Assembly (NCBI GenBank): GCA_005503065.1
Contig: SCOE01000012.1
Location: 1 to 64,000 of the forward strand
Reading direction: 5' to 3'
Length of the DNA stretch: 64,000 bases
From: Comamonadaceae bacterium ALPHA2B
GTDB lineage: Bacteria > Pseudomonadota > Gammaproteobacteria > Burkholderiales > Burkholderiaceae_C
A program made the position numbers and the translations under genes. The first letter of the stretch is position 1; each line of letters begins with the position of its first letter. This document shows, one piece after another, positions 58,471 to 64,000 of the stretch. The notes under the pieces are model-generated. The model was not told the origin of the DNA. It searched no databases and was given only the letters and a program-made list of their open reading frames with translations.

Positions 58471-60582
58471 ATGCCTTCCGCCCCCGATACCCCCGAAGCC
58501 GTCCAGGACACGCCCCGCCAGGGCGAGTTCGTCAGCTTCCCCGATTCCCCCTTCCAGCTCTTCCAGCCCTACCCGCCGGCAGGTGATCAGCCCAACGCCA
58601 TCGCCAAACTGGTCGAGGGCGTGCAGGACGGCGAGGTCTTCCAGACCCTGCTGGGCGTGACCGGCTCCGGCAAGACCTTCACCATGGCCAACGTGATCGC
58701 GCGGCTGGGCAAGCCGGCGATCGTGTTCGCGCCCAACAAGACGCTGGCGGCCCAGCTGTACAGCGAATTCCGCGAGTTCTTCCCGAAGAACGCCGTGGAG
58801 TACTTCGTCAGCTACTACGACTACTACCAGCCCGAGGCCTACGTGCCGCAGCGCGACCTGTTCATCGAGAAGGACTCCTCGATCAACGAACACATCGAGC
58901 AGATGCGCCTGTCGGCCACCAAGAGCGTGCTGGAGCGGCGCGACGTGGTGATCGTGGCGACGGTGAGCGCCATCTACGGCATCGGCACGCCCGAGGACTA
59001 CATGGAGATGCGGCTGATCATGCGCGTGGGCGACAAGGTCGGCCAGCGCGACCTGATCGGCCGGCTGATCCGCATGCAGTACACCCGCAACGAGCAGGAC
59101 TTCGCGCGCGGCACCTTTCGGGTGCGCGGCGACACCATCGACGTGTTCCCGGCCGAGCACAGCGAGCTGGCGGTCCGCATCGAGCTCTTCGACGACGAGA
59201 TCGAGACGCTGTCGCTGTTCGACCCGCTCACGGGCCGCATCCGGCAGAAGGTGCCGCGCTTCACCATTTACCCGTCGAGCCACTACGTCACGCCGCGCGA
59301 CAAGACGCTGCGCGCCGTTGACACCATCAAGGCCGAGCTCGCCGACCGGCTCAAGGAACTGGTCGGCGCCGGCAAGCTGGTCGAGGCGCAGCGCCTGGAG
59401 CAGCGCACCCGCTTCGATCTGGAGATGCTGGCCGAGATCGGCCACTGCAAGGGCATCGAGAACTACACCCGCCATCTCTCGGGCGCCGCGCCGGGCCAGC
59501 CGCCGGCCACGCTGACGGACTACATGCCCAAGGACGCGATCATGTTCCTGGACGAGAGCCACCAGATGATCGGCCAGCTGGGCGCCATGTACAACGGCGA
59601 CCGGGCGCGCAAGACGACGCTGGTGGAATACGGCTTCCGGCTCCCTTCGGCCCTGGACAACCGGCCCCTGAAGTTCGAGGAGTTCGAGACGCGCATGCGG
59701 CAATGCGTCTTCGTCTCGGCCACGCCGGCCGATTACGAGAAGACGCACACCGGCCAGGTGGTCGAGCAGCTGGTGCGCCCCACGGGCCTGATCGACCCCG
59801 AGGTGGAGGTGCGGCCGGCAACGCACCAGGTGGACGACGTGCTGCAGGAGATCCGCATCCGGGTCGAGAAGAACGAGCGCGTGCTCATCACCACGCTGAC
59901 CAAGCGCATGGCCGAGCAGCTCACCGACTACCTGGGCGACAACGGCGTGAAGGTGCGCTACCTGCACAGCGACGTGGACACGGTGGAGCGCGTGGAAATC
60001 CTGCGCGATCTGCGCCTGGGCACCTTCGACGTGCTGGTGGGCATCAACCTGCTGCGCGAGGGCCTGGACATCCCCGAGGTGTCGCTCGTGGCGATCCTCG
60101 ATGCCGACAAGGAAGGCTTCCTGCGGGCCGAGCGCAGCCTGATCCAGACCATCGGCCGGGCGGCGCGCAACCTGCACGGCAAGGCCATCCTGTACGCCGA
60201 CAACATGACCGCGTCGATGAAGAAGGCGATCGACGAGACCGAGCGCCGGCGGGCCAAGCAGATCGCATTCAACGAGGCCCACGGCATCACGCCGCGCAGC
60301 ATCGTCAAGCAGGTGCGCGAGCTGATCGACGGCGTCTACAGCGAGAAATCGGGCAAGGAGGCTGCCAAGCGCGATCTGGAGCGCGCCAAGGTCGAGGACA
60401 TGTCCGAGAAGGACATCGCCAGGGAAATCAAGCGGCTGGAGAAGCAGATGCTCGAGCACGCCCGGAACCTGGAGTTCGAGAAGGCGGCGCGGGTGCGCGA
60501 CCAGCTGGCCCTGCTGCGCGAACAGGCCTTCGGCGCGGCAGGCGGCGACAACATCGCGGTGCTCCCGGCCGGCGGCGCCTGA
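58471..60582 (+). CDS. uvrB: UvrABC excinuclease subunit B
   Basis: UvrB is the damage-verifying helicase-like subunit of nucleotide excision repair. The 703-aa protein has Walker A GVTGSGKT at 62-69, the beta-hairpin region [24 protein letters not shown] helicase motif II, the helicase C motifs ([32 protein letters not shown]) and a C-terminal UVR domain (about 650-690) for UvrC binding. The length is normal, with a 20-residue N-terminal extension. I saw no convincing LexA box upstream. Confidence 0.97.
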   Translation: MPSAPDTPEAVQDTPRQGEFVSFPDSPFQLFQPYPPAGDQPNAIAKLVEGVQDGEVFQTLLGVTGSGKTFTMANVIARLGKPAIVFAPNKTLAAQLYSEFREFFPKNAVEYFVSYYDYYQPEAYVPQRDLFIEKDSSINEHIEQMRLSATKSVLERRDVVIVATVSAIYGIGTPEDYMEMRLIMRVGDKVGQRDLIGRLIRMQYTRNEQDFARGTFRVRGDTIDVFPAEHSELAVRIELFDDEIETLSLFDPLTGRIRQKVPRFTIYPSSHYVTPRDKTLRAVDTIKAELADRLKELVGAGKLVEAQRLEQRTRFDLEMLAEIGHCKGIENYTRHLSGAAPGQPPATLTDYMPKDAIMFLDESHQMIGQLGAMYNGDRARKTTLVEYGFRLPSALDNRPLKFEEFETRMRQCVFVSATPADYEKTHTGQVVEQLVRPTGLIDPEVEVRPATHQVDDVLQEIRIRVEKNERVLITTLTKRMAEQLTDYLGDNGVKVRYLHSDVDTVERVEILRDLRLGTFDVLVGINLLREGLDIPEVSLVAILDADKEGFLRAERSLIQTIGRAARNLHGKAILYADNMTASMKKAIDETERRRAKQIAFNEAHGITPRSIVKQVRELIDGVYSEKSGKEAAKRDLERAKVEDMSEKDIAREIKRLEKQMLEHARNLEFEKAARVRDQLALLREQAFGAAGGDNIAVLPAGGA

Positions 60583-60680
60583 TCGAAAAGCCGGGGAGCG
60601 GACGCCATCCGGCGGCATCACTCGGGATGGAACCGGTTTCAGCGGGTTTACCCGAGCAGAACCCAGGGCTTTCTGTTAAA

Positions 60681-60699
60681 CTTGAGCGAAACACTCAAG
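60681..60699 (+). promoter_or_regulatory. candidate IscR operator in the isc promoter
   Basis: CTTGAG-CGAAACA-CTCAAG is a 6-7-6 inverted repeat in the 251-bp region between uvrB and iscR, about 135 bp upstream of iscR. IscR of the [2Fe-2S] form represses isc operons from such symmetrical sites. Nothing else was recognised in this intergenic stretch. Confidence 0.5.
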
Positions 60700-60833
60700 A
60701 AAAGTTTGAACTTCGCGATGAAGGGCCGCCTCTGATCCCTGGATGGGCACGAGGCGGGCAGGGGCGGAGACGACGCCACCCGGACTTGGGTCCAGGTGTC
60801 ATTTCAACGGTAAGCACTTCGAAGGAGCTTGCG

Positions 60834-61370
60834 ATGCGTCTCACAACCAAAGGCCGATTTGCGGTCACGGCCATGATCGATCTGGCACTGCGCCAGAACA
60901 CCGGCCCGGTCACGCTGGCGGCCATCAGCCAGCGGCAGCAGATCTCGCTGTCGTACCTCGAACAGTTGTTCGGCAAGCTGCGTCGCCACGAGCTCGTCGA
61001 ATCCACCCGCGGCCCCGGCGGCGGCTACTCGCTGGGCCGCAAGGCGTCGGACATCACCGTGGCCGACATCATCGTCTCGGTGGACGAACCGATCGACGCC
61101 ACCCAGTGCGGCGGCAAGGAAAACTGCCTGGGCGAAGCCGGCCGCTGCATGACGCACGAGCTGTGGGCATCGCTGAACCAGAAGATGGTCGAGTTCCTGG
61201 ATTCGGTCACGCTGCAGAAGCTGGTCGACGACCAGATCGCCAAGGGCGTGCAGATCGAGAACAAGCCGGCCGTCAAGCGAGCCATCTCGAGCCAGCCGGT
61301 GGTCAAGCCGATCCGCGTGAATGCGCCGAATTCGGTGTTCGCCCTCGGCAACGCCTTCGCCAAATCCTGA
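60834..61370 (+). CDS. iscR: Fe-S cluster regulator IscR
   Basis: This 178-aa Rrf2-family repressor senses Fe-S status through a [2Fe-2S] cluster. The winged helix-turn-helix lies in the first 70 residues ([39 protein letters not shown]). The cluster ligands are C92, C98 and C105 with H108 ([17 protein letters not shown]). The ATG at 60834 has a GAAGGAG ribosome site. It leads the isc operon and probably autoregulates via the upstream inverted repeat. The C-terminal tail is slightly longer than in E. coli. Confidence 0.97.
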   Translation: MRLTTKGRFAVTAMIDLALRQNTGPVTLAAISQRQQISLSYLEQLFGKLRRHELVESTRGPGGGYSLGRKASDITVADIIVSVDEPIDATQCGGKENCLGEAGRCMTHELWASLNQKMVEFLDSVTLQKLVDDQIAKGVQIENKPAVKRAISSQPVVKPIRVNAPNSVFALGNAFAKS

Positions 61371-61449
61371 TTCCACCGGGCAGTCGCCGGCGGCTGCGGC
61401 CCCGGCCGGCCTACGCGCATTGTTTGACCCACGCCAGCACGAGCAAGCC

Positions 61450-62670
61450 ATGGATGTGACTCCTCATTTCCCGATCTACTTGGACTACGGCGCGACCACG
61501 CCGGTCGACCCGCGCGTGGTCGACGCGATGATTCCCTGGCTGCGCGAGCATTTCGGCAACCCTGCGTCACGCAGCCACGCCTGGGGCTGGGAAGCCGAAG
61601 AGGCCGTCGAGAAGGCGCGGGGGCAGGTGGCCGACCTGATCGGTGCCGACCCGCGCGAAATCGTCTGGACCTCCGGCGCCACCGAATCCGACAACCTGGC
61701 CATCAAGGGCGCCGCGCACTTCTACAAGGGCAAGGGCAAGCACCTTATCACCGTCAAGACCGAGCACAAGGCCGTGCTGGACGTCATGCGCGAGCTGGAG
61801 CGCCAGGGCTTCGAGGTGACGTACCTCGACGTCGAGGAGAACGGCCTGCTCGACCTGGAGAAGTTCAAGGCCGCGATCCGGACCGACACCATCCTGGCCA
61901 GTGTCATGTTCGTGAACAACGAGATCGGTGTCGTCCAGGACGTGGTCGCGCTGGGCAACCTGTGCCGCGAGAAGGGCGTGATCTTCCACGTCGACGCCGC
62001 GCAGGCCACGGGCAAGCTCGAGATCGACGTCAAGACGCTGCCCATCGACCTGATGAGCCTGGCTTCGCACAAGACCTACGGCCCGAAGGGCATCGGTGCG
62101 CTGTACGTGCGCCGCAAGCCGCGCGTGCGGCTGGAGGCCCAGATGCACGGCGGCGGCCACGAGCGCGGCATGCGCTCGGGCACCTTGCCCACGCACCAGA
62201 TCGTCGGCATGGGCGAGGCCTTCCGCATCGCCAAGGCAGAGATGAAGGACGACATCGCGAAGGCGAAGCGCCTGCAGAAGCGCCTGCTCGACGGCCTGAA
62301 GGACGTCGAGCAGGTCTTCATCAACGGCGACCTCGAGCACCGCGTGCCGCACAACCTGAACATGAGCTTCAACTTCGTCGAAGGCGAGTCGCTGATCATG
62401 GGCATCAAGGGGCTGGCGGTGTCGTCGGGCTCGGCCTGCACCTCGGCCAGCCTGGAGCCGAGTTACGTGCTGCGCGCCCTGGGCCGCAGCGACGAGCTGG
62501 CCCACAGCAGCCTGCGCATGACCATCGGCCGCTTCACGACCGAGGAAGAAATCGACTACGCCATCGCCACCATCAAGCACAACGTGAGCAAGCTGCGCGA
62601 GCTGAGTCCGCTGTGGGAGATGTACCAGGACGGCGTCGACCTGAGCACCATCCAGTGGGCGGCGCACTGA
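61450..62670 (+). CDS. iscS: cysteine desulfurase IscS
   Basis: IscS is the PLP enzyme that takes sulfur from cysteine and delivers it as persulfide to IscU and other acceptors. The 406-aa protein has [30 protein letters not shown], the PLP lysine in [10 protein letters not shown] (about 206), and the mobile catalytic Cys loop [20 protein letters not shown] (about 327). The ATG at 61450 is used; the upstream in-frame stretch overlaps iscR. The C-terminal IscU-binding tail is present. Confidence 0.97.
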   Translation: MDVTPHFPIYLDYGATTPVDPRVVDAMIPWLREHFGNPASRSHAWGWEAEEAVEKARGQVADLIGADPREIVWTSGATESDNLAIKGAAHFYKGKGKHLITVKTEHKAVLDVMRELERQGFEVTYLDVEENGLLDLEKFKAAIRTDTILASVMFVNNEIGVVQDVVALGNLCREKGVIFHVDAAQATGKLEIDVKTLPIDLMSLASHKTYGPKGIGALYVRRKPRVRLEAQMHGGGHERGMRSGTLPTHQIVGMGEAFRIAKAEMKDDIAKAKRLQKRLLDGLKDVEQVFINGDLEHRVPHNLNMSFNFVEGESLIMGIKGLAVSSGSACTSASLEPSYVLRALGRSDELAHSSLRMTIGRFTTEEEIDYAIATIKHNVSKLRELSPLWEMYQDGVDLSTIQWAAH

Positions 62671-62712
62671 ACGCCGTCTGCTGCACGACACCACGATTGA
62701 AGAGGTAACACC

Positions 62713-63129
62713 ATGGCTTATTCCGAGAAGGTCATCGACCACTACGAGAACCCGCGCAACGTCGGCTCCTTCGACAAGGGCGACGACTCGGTCGGCACCG
62801 GCATGGTCGGCGCACCGGCCTGCGGCGACGTGATGAAGCTGCAGATCAAGGTCAATGCCGAAACCGGCGTGATCGAGGACGCACGCTTCAAGACCTACGG
62901 CTGCGGCTCGGCGATCGCGTCGTCGTCGCTCGTGACCGAATGGGTCAAGGGCAAGACGCTGGACGAGGCGGCCGCGCTCAAGAACGCACAGATCGCCGAG
63001 GAACTGGCGCTGCCGCCGGTGAAGATCCACTGCTCGATCCTGGCCGAAGACGCGATCAAGGCCGCCGTGAACGACTACAAGGCCAAGCACGGCGCCAAGA
63101 CGCCGGCCGGCGAAGAAGCCGTTCACTGA
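62713..63129 (+). CDS. iscU: Fe-S cluster scaffold IscU
   Basis: IscU is the scaffold on which [2Fe-2S] clusters are built before transfer by HscA/HscB. The 138-aa protein has the three cluster cysteines C37 (GAPACGD), C64 (TYGCGSA) and C107 (KIHCSI), and the HscA-recognition LPPVK just before the last Cys. The start follows an AAGAGGT ribosome site. It sits 42 bp after iscS. Confidence 0.97.
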   Translation: MAYSEKVIDHYENPRNVGSFDKGDDSVGTGMVGAPACGDVMKLQIKVNAETGVIEDARFKTYGCGSAIASSSLVTEWVKGKTLDEAAALKNAQIAEELALPPVKIHCSILAEDAIKAAVNDYKAKHGAKTPAGEEAVH

Positions 63130-63172
63130 TCCTTCGTTCTCGTTCGTTCGTTTGTTCGTCAGCTCCTGCACT

Positions 63173-63496
63173 ATGTCCGTCACCCTGACCGAAGCCGCTG
63201 CCCGCCACGTGAACCGCTACCTGACCAAGCGGGGCAAGGGGGTGGGCGTGCGGCTCGGCGTCAAGACGACGGGGTGCTCGGGCCTGGCCTACAAGCTGGA
63301 GTACGTGGACGAGATGGCGCCCGAGGACGTGGTCTTCGAAGACCATGGCGTGAAGGTGCTCGTGGACCCGAAGAGCCTCGCCTACATCGACGGCACGCAG
63401 CTGGATTTCGTGCGCGAGGGCCTGAACGAAGGCTTCAAGTTCAACAACCCGAACGAACGCGACCGCTGCGGCTGCGGCGAGAGCTTCCGGATCTAG
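63173..63496 (+). CDS. iscA: A-type Fe-S carrier IscA
   Basis: This is a 107-aa A-type carrier that receives and delivers Fe-S clusters. The conserved cysteines are C35 (TTGCSGLAY), C99 and C101 (RCGCGESF). The ATG at 63173 lies 43 bp after iscU. It is followed by a terminator-like hairpin before hscB. Confidence 0.96.
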   Translation: MSVTLTEAAARHVNRYLTKRGKGVGVRLGVKTTGCSGLAYKLEYVDEMAPEDVVFEDHGVKVLVDPKSLAYIDGTQLDFVREGLNEGFKFNNPNERDRCGCGESFRI

Positions 63497-63524
63497 CCAC
63501 TCGCTGGGCGAGGGCGATTGCAAG

Positions 63525-63548
63525 AGCCGCCGCCCGAGGCGGCTTTTT
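63525..63548 (+). terminator. rho-independent terminator-like hairpin after iscA
   Basis: AGCCGCC-GCCCGA-GGCGGCT forms a 7-bp stem followed by TTTT. It lies between iscA and hscB and could attenuate transcription into the chaperone genes. A second GC-rich palindrome (CCCCCCGGGGGG) lies downstream near 63577-63588. Confidence 0.65.
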
Positions 63549-63651
63549 GTCGCCGGGCCGCCCCAAGCCAAAAAGCACCCCCCGGGGGGTCGCGAACCAC
63601 GCGGCTGCGGGGAGCGTGGGGGCCTTTTTTGTTGGCCGTGCTGCGATCGAC

Positions 63652-64000
63652 ATGAACCTCAACGACACCGACTTCGAACTCTTCGCCGTGCCACCGACCT
63701 TCGCGCAGGACCGCGCGGCGTTGGATGCCCGCTGGAAGGAATTGCAGCGCGAGGCGCACCCGGACCGTTTCGCGGCCCAGGGCCCGGCCGCGCAGCGCGT
63801 GGCGATGCAGTGGTCGGTGCGCATCAACGAGGCCTACCAGCGCCTGAAGGATCCGCTCCAGCGCGCCGCTTACCTCTGCGAGCTGAACGGTGCGCCGGTG
63901 CAGGCCGAGACCAACACCGCCATGCCGCCCGAGTTCCTGATGCAGCAGATGGAATGGCGCGAGGCACTCGACGAGGCGGCCGACGAGGCCGCGCTCGATG
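63652..64000 (+). CDS. hscB: co-chaperone HscB, 3' end beyond window
   Basis: This is a J-domain co-chaperone that targets IscU to HscA for cluster transfer. Only the first 116 residues are in the window. They begin MNLNDTDFELFAVPPTFAQD and contain the J-domain HPDRF motif (about residue 36-40) and NEAYQRLKDPLQRAAYLCEL, typical of Hsc20. The reading frame is open to the window edge. Position after iscRSUA fits the standard isc gene order. Confidence 0.93.
   Translation, partial: MNLNDTDFELFAVPPTFAQDRAALDARWKELQREAHPDRFAAQGPAAQRVAMQWSVRINEAYQRLKDPLQRAAYLCELNGAPVQAETNTAMPPEFLMQQMEWREALDEAADEAALD

Overview
The window looks like the chromosome of a GC-rich betaproteobacterium of the family Comamonadaceae, most likely Variovorax or a close relative. 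The evidence is the isc and uvrB gene types, an intracellular PhaZ, a Comamonadaceae-style dispersed repeat, and a large MarR-controlled catabolic locus that matches, as I remember it, the auxin-degradation (iad) locus of Variovorax. This is inference from gene content; no 16S or other marker lies here.

Bases 1 to about 9,985 are an accessory island beside dusA. From dusA leftwards it holds a dusA-type tyrosine integrase with two small unknown genes, a second (P4-type) integrase coupled to a YhcG/DUF1016 nuclease, an orphan HigA-like regulator with a perfect palindrome upstream, and a four-gene operon that I read as an ABC-three-component (ABC-3C) conflict system. That operon encodes an Mrr-like nuclease, a nuclease fused to a probable C-terminal effector domain, a middle component of the MC2 type and an SMC-like ABC ATPase. 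All its junctions are 4-nt ATGA overlaps. The island is visibly less GC-rich than the rest. The left end is outside the window.

Bases 9,962-21,471 hold dusA, a GntR regulator and a propionyl-CoA to succinyl-CoA module: scpA, a GIY-YIG gene carrying REP repeats, meaB, pccB, a glutathione transferase gene, pccA, bioB and a probable methylmalonyl-CoA epimerase. Bases 21,598-25,340 are a tightly overlapping four-gene operon (opine-dehydrogenase-like, 3-hydroxyacyl-CoA dehydrogenase, alpha/beta hydrolase-like, MDR oxidoreductase) of unknown substrate.

Bases 25,356-51,825 are the centrepiece: a MarR repressor divergent from about 26 kb of co-oriented genes. They encode an IorAB-like 2-oxoacid oxidoreductase, one flavin/2Fe-2S reductase, two Rieske dioxygenase alpha/beta pairs, two CoA ligases, a thiolase-fold protein without thiolase catalytic residues, a DUF35-SDR fusion, an isatin-hydrolase-like cyclase, several SDRs, three periplasmic binding proteins, a branched-chain-type ABC transporter with a LivM-LivG fusion, a second MarR and a thioesterase. 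The parts fit a route from indole-3-acetate through ring oxygenation, CoA activation, retro-aldol release of acetyl-CoA to isatin, hydrolysis to isatinate and oxidative decarboxylation to the anthranilate level. Three promoter regions share a TTTAGGWCTAAA-like palindrome or half of it, a good candidate for the MarR operator.

Bases 51,827-64,000 are ordinary core genome: an Lrp/AsnC regulator and DMT exporter, an RnfB-like ferredoxin, phaZ with an unusual basic tail, a YitT membrane protein, a nucleotidyltransferase-like gene, an aromatic/aspartate aminotransferase, uvrB, and the iscR-iscS-iscU-iscA-hscB cluster (hscB cut by the window end). No tRNA, rRNA or CRISPR array was seen, and no gene-free stretch exceeds about 260 bases.
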